Shown one piece after another: positions 22,076 through 30,270 of a stretch of 33,950 bases of DNA. The notes beneath the pieces are model-generated. The model ran no database searches, was not told the DNA's origin, and saw only the letters and a program-made list of their open reading frames with translations. How positions within the stretch are numbered: the stretch's first letter is position 1; the number at the start of each line of letters is the position of its first letter. The translations under genes were made by a program, and so were the position numbers. The DNA is taken from contig CAMEHL010000005.1 in assembly GCA_945917475.1 (NCBI GenBank), positions 1 to 33,950 on the forward strand. The letters run 5' to 3'. The stretch comes from an uncultured Clostridia bacterium. Lineage in GTDB: Bacteria > Bacillota > Clostridia > Christensenellales > Borkfalkiaceae.

Positions 22076-23950
22076 TTACGAAAGGGCTTGTTCGGCGGTT
22101 TTAAGGTTCATTTCGTTAAGGCACTTCAATTCGTAGAATTTCCCTTTTTTCTTCATAAGTTCTTCGTAAGTACCCGTTTCCACGGCGACGCCGTTTTCCA
22201 TAACGACAATCCTGTCCGCGTCGCGAATAGTGGAAAGTCTGTGCGCCACGATGAAAGTGGTTCTGCCCTTTATGCACGACGCAATCGCTTTCTGAACGTG
22301 ATATTCGGATATATTGTCCAGCGCGGAAGTCGCTTCGTCGAGTATGAGAATTTCGGGGTTGCGGATAAGCGCGCGGGCAATGGTGATTCTCTGTTTCTGA
22401 CCGCCCGAGAGTTTGTCTCCGTTTTCGCCGATACGCGTGTCAATACCCTGAGGCAGTTTATCGATAAACTCTTTTAAGTTAGCCATTTCTACCGCTTTAT
22501 CGAGTTGTTCCTGCGTATACGAGCCGAGTCCGTAAGTGATGTTATCCTTTACCGAACCCGAAAAGAGTATACTGTTCTGCGGCACGACTGATATATGGTG
22601 GCGATATTCCGAAAGATTGAGCTCGGTCAGCGGCTTTCCGTCTATTTTCACGACGCCTTCGGTAGGCGTTAAAAAGCCGATTATAAGATTCATAATCGTA
22701 GACTTGCCCGAACCGGACGCGCCGACTACCGCTATGCACTCGCCGCTTTTCACGTTAAGACTGAAATCCTTTATAACCAAATCTTCCGAACCGGGATATT
22801 TATACGAAACGTGGTCGAATTCCACGTCGCCGCGGATATCGGGAATTTCTTTTTTGCCTATGTTTATCTCCACGTCTTTGGCGTTCATTATCTCGGAAAT
22901 AGAAGAAAGCGCTTCCGTTCCCGCGGAGAGTTGCGGGAATATGCTTATAAGTGCGGAAATCGAGCCGCTTATAGACGAGAAAAGCGACTGATAAAGCACG
23001 ACTTCGCCGACAGAGATTTTACCTATCAGCGCAAGCGAAGCGCAGAACACGAGACACACCGCCGAAAGCAGAGTGTTGGTAACCCAGGAACACGCGCCGA
23101 ATTTGCCGAACGCTTTATCCATTTCAAGCCCCGAACCCGCAAGTCTCGCTATCGACTTTTCCACGGACGAAATTTCCGTGCTTTCGAGACCGTGCGCCTT
23201 GGTAACGGGCATCATAGTCAGCATATTCGTGAGTTTCACCGAGACGGTTTCGTTCTTTTCCCTGAAATCGCGGTTGACTTTTTTCATCTTGCTGCGGAAC
23301 AGCCACGTCAGCCCTACGTTGACGGGAATAACGAGCAGGAAAAAGAGTGATATAAGCCCGTTGTTGTAGACGGAAATGGATATGGAAACCACCGTGTTTA
23401 TAAGGCTTTGAATAAGCGAAAACGCCACCAACCTGAAAAAGTTGTCCGCTTCTACCGTGTCTTTTAAGAATTTCGCCTGAATTTTACCCGATTCTATATC
23501 TTTATGATAAGTGATTGAAAGGCTTTGCAGTTTACGCACGACAGAACTTTTCAGTCCCGCGCTTATTCGCCGCAGCATTTTGCTGTTGATTTTCCAGCAC
23601 AGCATAGTAGTGGGAATATTCTGCAATATAAGCACTGCCAAAACGAGCGCGTTTATAATTATGCTGCGCCACGCTTCCGCGGAAACGCCCGTGCCTTTCG
23701 CAATCGCGTCGGTCGTAACGTTTATTATGTTAGAAGTGATTATAGGCATTGCCCAGGCGGGCGACGCCTGCAAAAGATAAACTATCGCCGCAAGCAAAAG
23801 CGTCCAGGCGTTCATTTTAAGAATTTTTCTTAAAATATGCGGGTTTTTCTTGCCGCGCCTGTTAGTTTCTTCTTTGAACAGAAACTCGTAATCGGGGATT
23901 TTGTTGATTTCTGCTATTTCTACTTTACGTCGGTGTTTTTCCGCGTCCAT
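22076..23950 (-). CDS. ABC exporter, fused membrane and ATPase domains
   Basis: A 624-aa half-transporter of the type IV exporter (MsbA/LmrA-like) architecture. After about 45 hydrophilic residues come six membrane helices (roughly residues 50-345), then the ATPase domain with VVGASGSGKST (Walker A, about residue 415), the Q-loop region, LSGGQKQRITIARAL (signature), ILILDEATSALD (Walker B and D-loop) and AHRLSTI (H-loop). All catalytic motifs look intact. It is a single gene and so presumably a homodimer; the substrate cannot be predicted. No regulator is adjacent. The leader has a promoter and a hairpin, listed separately. Confidence 0.95.
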   Translation of the reverse strand: MDAEKHRRKVEIAEINKIPDYEFLFKEETNRRGKKNPHILRKILKMNAWTLLLAAIVYLLQASPAWAMPIITSNIINVTTDAIAKGTGVSAEAWRSIIINALVLAVLILQNIPTTMLCWKINSKMLRRISAGLKSSVVRKLQSLSITYHKDIESGKIQAKFLKDTVEADNFFRLVAFSLIQSLINTVVSISISVYNNGLISLFFLLVIPVNVGLTWLFRSKMKKVNRDFREKNETVSVKLTNMLTMMPVTKAHGLESTEISSVEKSIARLAGSGLEMDKAFGKFGACSWVTNTLLSAVCLVFCASLALIGKISVGEVVLYQSLFSSISGSISALISIFPQLSAGTEALSSISEIMNAKDVEINIGKKEIPDIRGDVEFDHVSYKYPGSEDLVIKDFSLNVKSGECIAVVGASGSGKSTIMNLIIGFLTPTEGVVKIDGKPLTELNLSEYRHHISVVPQNSILFSGSVKDNITYGLGSYTQEQLDKAVEMANLKEFIDKLPQGIDTRIGENGDKLSGGQKQRITIARALIRNPEILILDEATSALDNISEYHVQKAIASCIKGRTTFIVAHRLSTIRDADRIVVMENGVAVETGTYEELMKKKGKFYELKCLNEMNLKTAEQALS

Positions 23951-23963
23951 AAAACTTTCTCCT

Positions 23964-24000
23964 TAAAAAGGAAAGGCTTTAACCCTGCGGATTAAAGCCT
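23964..24000 (-). promoter_or_regulatory. Hairpin at the 5' end of the ABC exporter transcript
   Basis: AGGCTTTAA, 9-nt loop, TTAAAGCCT; on the minus strand it is followed by TTTCCTTTTT and then AAGGAG and the ATG. Because the predicted transcription start is at about 24007, the hairpin is at the very 5' end of this mRNA and could act as an attenuator or stability element; it can also terminate read-through from the cvpA unit. Confidence 0.6.
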
Positions 24001-24013
24001 CGTTTATGCAAAC

Positions 24014-24042
24014 AGTTTAGCACAGTCAAACGTTTAAGTCAA
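24014..24042 (-). promoter_or_regulatory. ABC exporter promoter
   Basis: Minus strand: TTGACT, 17-nt spacer ending TGC, TAAACT. Predicted start near 24007. Confidence 0.65.
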
Positions 24043-24108
24043 CGGTTTTACTTAAAAATTTTTTTTATTTTTACGCGCGGATTTTTTCGCGGATTTTTAC
24101 GCGGAATT

Positions 24109-25401
24109 TTACGCCGCGCCGCCCGCCGCCGCGATGCCGAGCAGTTTTCTGACCTGTTCCGCAGTCGCTTCGTCTATTTCGCCTTCCGATTTAAGCATTT
24201 CGAGTTCCGTCTCTATTATCGCTTTATCATCCTCTCCGACTTCGGGCATAAGACTGTTTTCCTGAACCACCGCGGAAATAAGCGTCTCGTTTTTGGCGAT
24301 ACCGTTTACGATTGCTTTCGCCTCGTCGCTCGTAAGTTGTTTTTCTTCTTCCGTCTTGCTCTCGTCGTTGACCCTTGCGTTAAAGTCGTAAAGCGCTTCC
24401 ACCGCGTCTACCGCCGAACCCGTATCGAGCGCGGTTATGTCGAAGTCTTCGGGCAGGCTGATTCCTTCAGAACCTTCCGAGCCGTCGCCCGTCATACCCG
24501 CCGCGCTTACGATTATGGTGTTTAATATATTTTTGGCTGCTTCGTCCTTCAACTCTTCGTCCTGAACTTCGCCTATCGTTTTAAGCATATCCACGAGCGC
24601 GTTTTTGCCTTCTTCGCTAAAGCCGCCGCCCGCGCTGAAAGAGTTGCTTATGGCGTCCATATTCGCGCTTATGCTGTTGGTAACTTTTACGACCGCTCTG
24701 ACGGCGTTGATTGCGGAATCGAGCGAGATGGGGTCTCCTTCTTTATCTTCGACCGTCGTCAGCATTTTGTAAGCCCAACCGCCCGATTCGGTATAAATTT
24801 TGCACATAACCGAATCCTGATATTCGTCTAATCCCGCTTCCGCGACTTGGTTCTGCACTTCCGCGCTGATTACCGAATTCCCGTCGAGTTTCAGGTCGGA
24901 CAGACTTGTCATTAAGGTGTTAGCCTGAATGAGCAGTCCGTTGACGGGCACGCAGAACGCGAACGCTATTACCGCGCCCTGAATAATTCCAACGATACCG
25001 CCGAGCAACGCTCTCTTTTTCGCGCCTTTTTTCACGAACAGTTTCATTATCGGGAAAATAATCGCCCAGCCCACGAACTTGAACGCGATAAACAGAACCA
25101 TGAAACACACAACGTTTATGAATATGCGCACGATTACGAAAATCAGGTCGGAAAGGCTTTCGGGAACGTTCGCCGCGCCGCCGCTTAATAATCCCGATAA
25201 AAACTCTTCGATCGTTTGTCCCTGAATTTTGATTTTCAACAGCAAATCCACGAACACGTGTCTTAAAAACCAGGCGGCAAGCAGTGCCGCCACGACGAGC
25301 AACAGTCTTAAAAAAGACCTGTTGAAGCCGCGCACGAGACCCATAATAAGTCCCCACACGACGAAAAACGCGGATATTCCGAGAACGATATAATTTATCA
25401 T
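24109..25401 (-). CDS. CvpA family membrane protein
   Basis: A 430-aa protein whose first 190 residues match the CvpA (colicin V production) pattern: MINYIVLGISAFFVVWGLIMGLVRGF, then helices around RLLLVVAALLAAWFL, FVIVRIFINVVCFMVLFIAFKFVGWAII and ALLGGIVGIIQGAVIAFAFCVPV. The remaining 240 residues are a mostly hydrophilic, acidic, helical extension with many Glu, Asp and Ala, ending GIAAAGGAA. That extension makes it much longer than E. coli CvpA (162 aa). CvpA proteins are linked to envelope homeostasis; biochemical role unclear. It follows the phosphatase gene by 20 nt, so the two are cotranscribed. Confidence 0.85.
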   Translation of the reverse strand: MINYIVLGISAFFVVWGLIMGLVRGFNRSFLRLLLVVAALLAAWFLRHVFVDLLLKIKIQGQTIEEFLSGLLSGGAANVPESLSDLIFVIVRIFINVVCFMVLFIAFKFVGWAIIFPIMKLFVKKGAKKRALLGGIVGIIQGAVIAFAFCVPVNGLLIQANTLMTSLSDLKLDGNSVISAEVQNQVAEAGLDEYQDSVMCKIYTESGGWAYKMLTTVEDKEGDPISLDSAINAVRAVVKVTNSISANMDAISNSFSAGGGFSEEGKNALVDMLKTIGEVQDEELKDEAAKNILNTIIVSAAGMTGDGSEGSEGISLPEDFDITALDTGSAVDAVEALYDFNARVNDESKTEEEKQLTSDEAKAIVNGIAKNETLISAVVQENSLMPEVGEDDKAIIETELEMLKSEGEIDEATAEQVRKLLGIAAAGGAA

Positions 25402-25421
25402 AAATATTTCCTTTTCCGCGG

Positions 25422-25904
25422 TCAGCCGCGGGTTTCGGTTTTTTCTTTCTGAAGGACTTCGATAAGTCCCTTTACGCCGCGGACTACGTCCGTGAACGTC
25501 TTTTCGTAATCACCCGTCCAATACGGGTCGGCAACGTCTCCGCCGTCGCCTGCAAAATACAGAAGTTTTTTTATCTTGCCTTGCGCGTCTCCGCCGAAAA
25601 TGCGCGCCATATCGCGCACGTTTCTCTCGTCCATGCCGATAAACAGGTCGCTTTTCGGGTAGTCTTCGGCTTTGAGTTGTACCGAACGCTTGCCTTCGCA
25701 GCCGATACCCATGCGCGTTAAAATTCTTTTGACGGGCGGATAAACGGGGTTGCCCGCTTCTTCGTTGCTCGTCGCGGAGGAATCCGCACGGTATACGCCC
25801 GACAGCCCCGCGTCTTTTATAAAATCGTTGAACAAAAATTCCGCTAATGGCGACCTGCAAATATTGCCGTAACACACGAAAGTTATCTTTATCATTATAT
25901 TCAC
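25422..25904 (-). CDS. Low-molecular-weight protein tyrosine phosphatase
   Basis: Cytoplasmic cysteine phosphatase of about 18 kDa acting on phosphotyrosine (possibly also arginine phosphate). The P-loop VCYGNICRSPLAE near the N-terminus has the C-x5-R active site, and the general-acid loop DPYWTG is present near residue 125. The start is ambiguous: GTG at 25904 or the ATG at 25895, three codons later; the GGGGGA upstream is close to either. Catalytic residues are unaffected. Heads a two-gene unit with the CvpA-like gene. No tyrosine kinase is visible in the window. Confidence 0.94.
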   Translation of the reverse strand: MNIMIKITFVCYGNICRSPLAEFLFNDFIKDAGLSGVYRADSSATSNEEAGNPVYPPVKRILTRMGIGCEGKRSVQLKAEDYPKSDLFIGMDERNVRDMARIFGGDAQGKIKKLLYFAGDGGDVADPYWTGDYEKTFTDVVRGVKGLIEVLQKEKTETRG

Positions 25905-25965
25905 AGTCCCCCGATTGCAGTCAAATTCGGTAAATATGCGTTCCTGTCGTTTATTTCGCGACTAC

Positions 25966-25995
25966 ATATTAGCACATTTTGCCGCGATTTGTCAA
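25966..25995 (-). promoter_or_regulatory. Phosphatase-cvpA promoter
   Basis: Minus strand: TTGACA, 18-nt spacer ending TGC (extended -10), TAATAT. Confidence 0.65.
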
Positions 25996-26056
25996 AATTT
26001 TAACGCTTTCTTTTATTTTTTGCAAAAATTTCCTGCTTTGCCGCCGCAAAAGCCGA

Positions 26057-26539
26057 TTATTTATCCAGAATAAGTTCCATCTGCGTTTCTTTTACAAACA
26101 TTCCCATCTTGTCGTAAAACCTGACGGCGTTGTCGTTGCCCGCCCATACGTTAAGGGTTATATCATAACACCCCGCACCCTTTGCAAATTCTTTCACGAA
26201 CGAAAAAAGCGTTTGCCCGACGTGCGAACCCCGGCAGTTTTCGTCCACGCAAAGGTCGTCTATAAACAGAGATTTTACCTTTCTCATATTCGTGGAAAAA
26301 GGCGGATCTTTTATCTGACAAAACGCGTAACCTTTCACTTCTCCGTCGTCGCCTTCCGCAACGAACACGGGCGTTTTTTCGTTTTCTATAATCGCCGCAA
26401 GCTCGGACTCGGTATATTTGGTCGTTCCCGAAACGAAAATGTCCGGACGAATAGCCGCGTGCAGTTCTAAAACTTCGCGCAACAGCTCGATGATTTTATT
26501 TATATCTTTTTTTTCGGCTTTTCTGATAAATATCTGCAT
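26057..26539 (-). CDS. GNAT-family N-acetyltransferase
   Basis: A 160-aa single-domain acetyltransferase of the GNAT fold. The N-terminus MQIFIRKAEKKDINKIIELLREV is the usual first strand and helix; the acetyl-CoA pyrophosphate-binding motif is DDLCVDENCRGSHVGQTLF (about residues 93-112, R-G-x-x-V-G), followed by NVWAGNDNAVRFYDKMGM, the usual motif B with the ARFYEKxGF pattern. The acyl acceptor cannot be inferred. It is 16 nt after the upstream DUF3592 protein and probably cotranscribed. Confidence 0.9.
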   Translation of the reverse strand: MQIFIRKAEKKDINKIIELLREVLELHAAIRPDIFVSGTTKYTESELAAIIENEKTPVFVAEGDDGEVKGYAFCQIKDPPFSTNMRKVKSLFIDDLCVDENCRGSHVGQTLFSFVKEFAKGAGCYDITLNVWAGNDNAVRFYDKMGMFVKETQMELILDK

Positions 26540-26555
26540 AATTTCTCTTTTCCGA

Positions 26556-27251
26556 TCAGACGGTCGCGGGAGACGGCGTTTGCTTCCTTTCGGAATACTC
26601 TTTAACGTCTATCGCGTAGTTTTTTGTACCGCTTGCGGCTACGTATACGTTTATTTCGTCCCCGACGACAAAGTTTTCGTAAACCTCGCACAACAATTTA
26701 GTTTTATAAACGTTGCCGCTTTCATCCTTGCAGACGAGTTTTGCTGGGTGTTTATTTAAAACCGTGGACTTTCTGTTTACGAAAAAGGACTCTATTTTAG
26801 CGACGACAAGTTTTTTTCTGTTTTTAAACCGTTTAAGCTTCGCTGCTCTTATCATACCTGTTATTACTATTATTTCAAACAAAAAAAGCACGCCCGCCGA
26901 GCAAAAGCTTATTATCGGCAGCACGTAGTTTGCTTTTCCGTAAGAAAAATCGTCGGGATTACCCGGCATATAATAAACGGGAACGGTATCGCCTTTTTTC
27001 ATTCCGCCAGCGTAATAATCCAACTGACCTTTGTGCTTTACGCCGTCAACGCGGAATTCGACGAGAACGTCGTAACGCAAGTTGTCTTCGTCGGAATCGG
27101 CGTTTACCGTAACGTTCGTTATCGTGGCGTCGGTTTTAACGCCGTTTTTAACGTATCGATCCTCTTTAACAAGTGTAATCGCGCCCACCGCCGCAAACGC
27201 GACGATTGCGATAAACAGTGTAATAAACAGACTAACGCTTTTATTTTTCAT
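26556..27251 (-). CDS. DUF3592-type membrane protein
   Basis: The ORF-track version begins 44 codons upstream, but the ATG at 27251 (MKNKSVSLFITLFIAIVAFAAVGAITL) gives a normal first membrane helix and lies 9 nt after the -10 box, so I use it: 231 aa. Layout: one N-terminal helix (about 7-29), an extracytoplasmic beta-rich region (YVKNGVKTDATITNVTVN...DTVPVYYMPGNPDDFSYG) of the DUF3592 kind, a second helix (YVLPIISFCSAGVLFLFEIIVITGMI, about 115-140), and a cytoplasmic beta-rich domain with VVAKIESFFVN...EINVYVA. Function unknown; no Shine-Dalgarno. Confidence 0.75.
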   Translation of the reverse strand: MKNKSVSLFITLFIAIVAFAAVGAITLVKEDRYVKNGVKTDATITNVTVNADSDEDNLRYDVLVEFRVDGVKHKGQLDYYAGGMKKGDTVPVYYMPGNPDDFSYGKANYVLPIISFCSAGVLFLFEIIVITGMIRAAKLKRFKNRKKLVVAKIESFFVNRKSTVLNKHPAKLVCKDESGNVYKTKLLCEVYENFVVGDEINVYVAASGTKNYAIDVKEYSERKQTPSPATV

Positions 27252-27260
27252 AGTAATATA

Positions 27261-27289
27261 ATAATAGCACAATGAAATATAAAAAGCAA
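27261..27289 (-). promoter_or_regulatory. Promoter giving a nearly leaderless DUF3592 mRNA
   Basis: Minus strand: TTGCTT, 17-nt spacer ending TGC, TATTAT. The predicted start is only about 3 nt before the ATG at 27251, and no ribosome binding site is present. Confidence 0.6.
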
Positions 27290-27350
27290 TTACGGCACAC
27301 GGTTTGCGTAAGATAACCGATAAAATTTGCTTAAGACTTTTTAAAACCGT

Positions 27351-27377
27351 GCGGCGGCGACATTCAGTCGCCGCCGC
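27351..27377 (-). terminator. Terminator after the YgjV-like gene
   Basis: GCGGCGGCGAC / GTCGCCGCCGC, 11-bp perfect stem, 5-nt loop, followed on the minus strand by ACGGTTTT. It lies 31 nt past the YgjV-like stop. Confidence 0.7.
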
Positions 27378-27407
27378 AAACATTGCTTTTTATATCGATT
27401 ATATCTA

Positions 27408-28082
27408 TTATTCGGTAACGGCTTCACCGTCCTGCCCGTCGGCTTCCCGTGTTATCTCGTTTTGCGATACCGTCGTTTCATCGGGCTTGTCGCAATCCGC
27501 TCCGGCGTTCTCCGCTTCCGAAATTTCCGTTGCATTAAGTATAGCTGCCTGCTCGGCGGTATTGTCGTTTTTTTCCGGTTTAAACCTGAACATGCTGATT
27601 ACAATCGAAGTTATCGTGATAGATTCGCTCAGCACGCCGGCATAAGATTTTACGAGAAGGTTATAAATAAGCCAGCAGCTGCTCGTTATCAGAATCATCA
27701 CGCGCATAAAGACAAGATTTTTGCTGCCGTAAGCAAACGTAGAAAGAACCTTCGCAAATCCGCTCAATATGCTCTTTACCCCCGCCCAGGTCAATGCGAT
27801 AAAAATTATAAAAATCGCGCTGAACACAAAACGCATAGGCACGGTGTTCTTTTTTCTCTTCACCATTTCGGCAAACACAATATTTCTTATACTTCCGAAA
27901 ACGTTCATCGCGCAACCCGTGTACGCGCCGAGAAAAACGTATTGCACGGCAAAAAACATTTCGTTTGCCGTGCGAAAAATCATTATGGACTTGTGCTTTT
28001 TACACTGAAACGCCATCGCCGCGCAAATCATACCAACTACGCCTATTCCTTGTATAAAAATCGCAAACCATATTCCGTCCAT
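27408..28082 (-). CDS. YgjV family membrane protein
   Basis: A 224-aa membrane protein with six hydrophobic segments from residue 5 to about 175, matching the YgjV/Imp-YgjV pattern: GVVGMICAAMAFQCKKHKSIMIFRTANEMFFAVQYVFLGAYTGCAMN and later GSKNLVFMRVMILITSSCWLIYNLLVKSY. The FQ-x-x-x-x-x-x-I-x-x-R-x-x-x-x-x-x-x-x-Q core is typical. The C-terminal 45 residues (EKNDNTAEQAAILNATE... to EAVTE) are acidic and low complexity. Function of the family is unknown. RBS GGAAG precedes ATG. The upstream 361 nt to the DeoR start hold only an AT-rich divergent promoter region and a REP-like hairpin. Confidence 0.8.
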   Translation of the reverse strand: MDGIWFAIFIQGIGVVGMICAAMAFQCKKHKSIMIFRTANEMFFAVQYVFLGAYTGCAMNVFGSIRNIVFAEMVKRKKNTVPMRFVFSAIFIIFIALTWAGVKSILSGFAKVLSTFAYGSKNLVFMRVMILITSSCWLIYNLLVKSYAGVLSESITITSIVISMFRFKPEKNDNTAEQAAILNATEISEAENAGADCDKPDETTVSQNEITREADGQDGEAVTE

Positions 28083-28316
28083 TCTTTACTTCCTTTTTTC
28101 CGTCTTTTTTCCGTTGCAAATCGCTCGCGTTTATGTTAAAATACAAGCGAAAAGAGTATCAAATCATATACGATTCAAATTGTTTTTATAACATAATACA
28201 ACCAAAACGGGTTGTTGTCAACACAATTGCCGCGTGTTTGAAAATGTTAGAAATGTTTATAAACGAACATTTGGGCAAACTTGATTTTTTTGTAGTTTAA
28301 GCGATGAACCCCCATT

Positions 28317-28365
28317 ATGTCATTCCAAGGAGAGGCGAAAGCCTCGACGTGGGAGTCTCATTGAC
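28317..28365. repeat. REP-like palindromic element
   Basis: Contains GTCATTCC, then GAGGC-GAAA-GCCTC (perfect 5-bp stem with GNRA tetraloop, 28332-28345) and GGGAGTCTCATTGAC. The GTCATTCC...GGAGTCTC frame resembles dispersed REP-type sequences in other bacterial genomes, known only from general pattern. One copy in the window. Confidence 0.5.
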
Positions 28366-28443
28366 GTTATTAAAATAGATTGCCGCGCCTCAAACGCAAA
28401 AGCACATATAAAAAAAGAAAACTTAAATTTCGGAGAAAGAATT

Positions 28444-29136
28444 ATGAAACTCAACGAACGACAAGAACAAATATTAGAGCTTTTAAAAAGCAAAAAAAGA
28501 GTTTCCGTAAAGGAGCTTTCTTCCCAACTGTTCGTTTGCGAAATGACGATAAGAAGAGACCTTTCCGAAATGGAAAAGTGCGGATACTTAAACCGCTATA
28601 ACGGCGGCGCGGTGCTTTCTCAGTCCGAGGGGTTTCTTCCTATAGAAGCAAGAATGAAATTACACGACAAAGAAAAAAAACTTCTCTCCGACAGGATAGA
28701 GAAGCATCTTAAAGACGATATGACCGTTTACGTAGACAGTTCGTCCACATGCCTGCACGTTATACCCGTTCTCGCAAGGTTCAAAAACGTAAAAATGGTT
28801 ACTAATTCCGTTCTTGCCGTGCTGACGGCGGCAAAATACCACGTACCATGTACGGTTTGCGGAGGAAGATATTTCGAAAGAGATATGTGTCTTGTCGGCA
28901 GCATCGCAGAATCCGCGCTCAACGATATAAACGCAGACGCGGCGTTTTTCTCCGCAAGAGGAGTTTCTGCCGACGGACTTATAACCGATGACGACGAGGC
29001 TCAAACAGCCGTGAGAAAAGTGGTTTTAAAAAACTGTCCGATAAACGTTTTTCTGTTTGACGGCAGCAAGCTGAATAAAAAATACGTATACACCGTCTGC
29101 CGCAAGTCCGACGTTGCGGAAGTGATTATTATTTAG
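28444..29136 (+). CDS. DeoR-family transcriptional regulator
   Basis: A 230-aa sugar-type repressor. The N-terminal DeoR helix-turn-helix is clear: LNERQEQILELLKSKKRVSVKELSSQLFVCEMTIRRDLSEMEKCGYLNRYNGGAVL. The effector domain (about 75-230) has the ribose-5-phosphate-isomerase-like pattern: DDMTVYVDSSSTCLHV, MVTNSVLAVL, CGGRYFERDMCLVGSIAESAL, GVSADGLITDDDEAQTAVRKVVL. SD GGAGAAAG upstream. It probably responds to a phosphorylated sugar. The plausible targets are the carbohydrate genes on the opposite strand at 30271-33950, but operators were not identified. Confidence 0.9.
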   Translation: MKLNERQEQILELLKSKKRVSVKELSSQLFVCEMTIRRDLSEMEKCGYLNRYNGGAVLSQSEGFLPIEARMKLHDKEKKLLSDRIEKHLKDDMTVYVDSSSTCLHVIPVLARFKNVKMVTNSVLAVLTAAKYHVPCTVCGGRYFERDMCLVGSIAESALNDINADAAFFSARGVSADGLITDDDEAQTAVRKVVLKNCPINVFLFDGSKLNKKYVYTVCRKSDVAEVIII

Positions 29137-29204
29137 CGGCGTACGCTTTTTAGATTCTATATTTAAAAAATAAGAAACTTTACGCAACAACAAAGGAGCG
29201 CATT

Positions 29205-29777
29205 ATGTTTTTATATTTAAATGATTTTTTTCAGAAAAGGCTTTTTCATGTTTTGCTGATTATTTTCTGCAGTCTTTTGACGCTTAATTCGATTATGACT
29301 TTGGCTGATTTAAAAAACTACGAAGCGGTAATCGATTATTCGTCAAATCCGACTTATTATCACATCTTAAAATCAAACGGAAAAACACAGGTTACTTTTG
29401 ATCGTCCTCTTGTGAAAGTCAAATATAAATACGCGAATATGCCGTATAAATTCACTTGGGCAAACGGACAATTGCTGGGCAAAAACTTAAACTTAAAAAG
29501 CTATACCGTAGAATACAAGGTTTATAGCGGCGCGTCGCAAAGAGATTTATCGGATAGTTTCAAAATAACTTTTAAAACTTTCGGTTATTCGGATATCGCT
29601 CCTATCCAAAAAGAATACGCCCATTCCGTCAAGGCGGTCTCTTTGAGCGTTGTCGATTACGATATAAAATTCAACGCCCGTGTTTATTTGCCACACGCTT
29701 TCGTAATCGCGGCAAGCCTGTTCTTTATTATTCCGTCTTCCGTAATGATTTTTAAAATTAAAAAAGAAGAAAAATAA
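29205..29777 (+). CDS. Hypothetical two-TM membrane protein
   Basis: Not recognised; 190 aa. An N-terminal membrane helix (LFHVLLIIFCSLLTLNSIMTLA, about 13-34), an extracytoplasmic beta-rich region of about 130 residues with repeated Tyr/Lys strands (YYHILKSNGKTQVTFDRPLVK...), and a C-terminal helix (PHAFVIAASLFFIIPSSVMIFKI, about 163-185) ending in a basic tail. AAGGAG upstream. It follows the DeoR gene by 68 nt in the same direction and is probably cotranscribed. Confidence 0.7.
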   Translation: MFLYLNDFFQKRLFHVLLIIFCSLLTLNSIMTLADLKNYEAVIDYSSNPTYYHILKSNGKTQVTFDRPLVKVKYKYANMPYKFTWANGQLLGKNLNLKSYTVEYKVYSGASQRDLSDSFKITFKTFGYSDIAPIQKEYAHSVKAVSLSVVDYDIKFNARVYLPHAFVIAASLFFIIPSSVMIFKIKKEEK

Positions 29778-29815
29778 ACAAAAATACACGGTATATTATT
29801 TAAAACCCGACCTTT

Positions 29816-30088
29816 TCAGTTTACGTCGATAATCGCAACGCCTTGTTTTTTTAGATCGAACTCCAGCTCTTTTGCGTTATAGTTCGTATATACGCTCTCT
29901 TTTACGAGCATTTTGTCTGCGAATAACTTGCTGACCGTCACCTTCTCGCCGTGCAAAACGCCATTAAAAGTCAATTTGAATTTTTCGTCGTCATTATCGA
30001 AATTCACTACGATTATTTTAGAAACGCCGTCGGAGATATTTAAAAAATTTCTCCGCCCGAAAGCACGGTTTACATAGGGGATATTATT
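29816..30088 (-). pseudogene. C-terminal gene remnant, possibly from a glycoside hydrolase
   Basis: An open frame of 90 codons with no ATG: it begins after an in-frame stop at 30089-30091 as NNIPYVNRAFGRRNFLNIS and continues into VVNFDNDDEKFKLTFNG to IIDVN. The only alternative start is GTG at 30007 (63 aa), without a ribosome binding site. It reads as a beta-strand-rich C-terminal domain of the kind that ends some carbohydrate-active enzymes, so I suspect a 5'-truncated remnant. Low confidence in function; a genuine short protein cannot be excluded. It sits downstream of the GH78-type gene, separated by a terminator. Confidence 0.4.
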
Positions 30089-30103
30089 TTAAATGAAAAT
30101 ATC

Positions 30104-30139
30104 GCCCACTGCGCTTCGCAGTTGCGAAGCGCAGCGGGC
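30104..30139. repeat. 17-bp near-perfect palindrome
   Basis: GCCCACTGCGCTTCGCA, GT, TGCGAAGCGCAGCGGGC; one A/C mismatch in the stem. No T-tract of a typical terminator, so it could be a structural repeat. The 263 nt between 30008 and 30270 hold this palindrome, the remnant and the terminator, and nothing else that I can support. Confidence 0.6.
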
Positions 30140-30231
30140 TATTTCTTGTCCGCAAAAGAATGGTAAGTTTTATATATCAATCTCACGGCTACGGCACGAA
30201 TATAACACAACAATCGAACGCTTTCCCGTAT

Positions 30232-30260
30232 AAAAAAATCTTTTAACGGTTTCACCGTTA
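30232..30260 (-). terminator. Terminator of the GH13-GH78 unit
   Basis: On the minus strand TAACGGT, GAA, ACCGTTA and then AAAGATTTTTTT, 10 nt past the stop of the GH78-type gene. Confidence 0.75.
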
Positions 30261-30270
30261 TACGGCAACG

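Noticed and set aside
22811-23350. Plus-strand 179-aa ORF opposite the ABC exporter.
   Set aside because: Shadow frame of a confident ABC gene.
27462-28139. Plus-strand 225-aa ORF opposite the YgjV-like gene.
   Set aside because: Shadow frame; no ribosome binding site and no membrane or domain pattern.
28140-28316. DeoR operators in the YgjV/DeoR divergent region.
   Set aside because: AATGTT...AACATT and TTGTTGTCAACACAA half-sites are present, but the DeoR operator consensus for this regulator is unknown and the region is AT-rich enough for chance matches.
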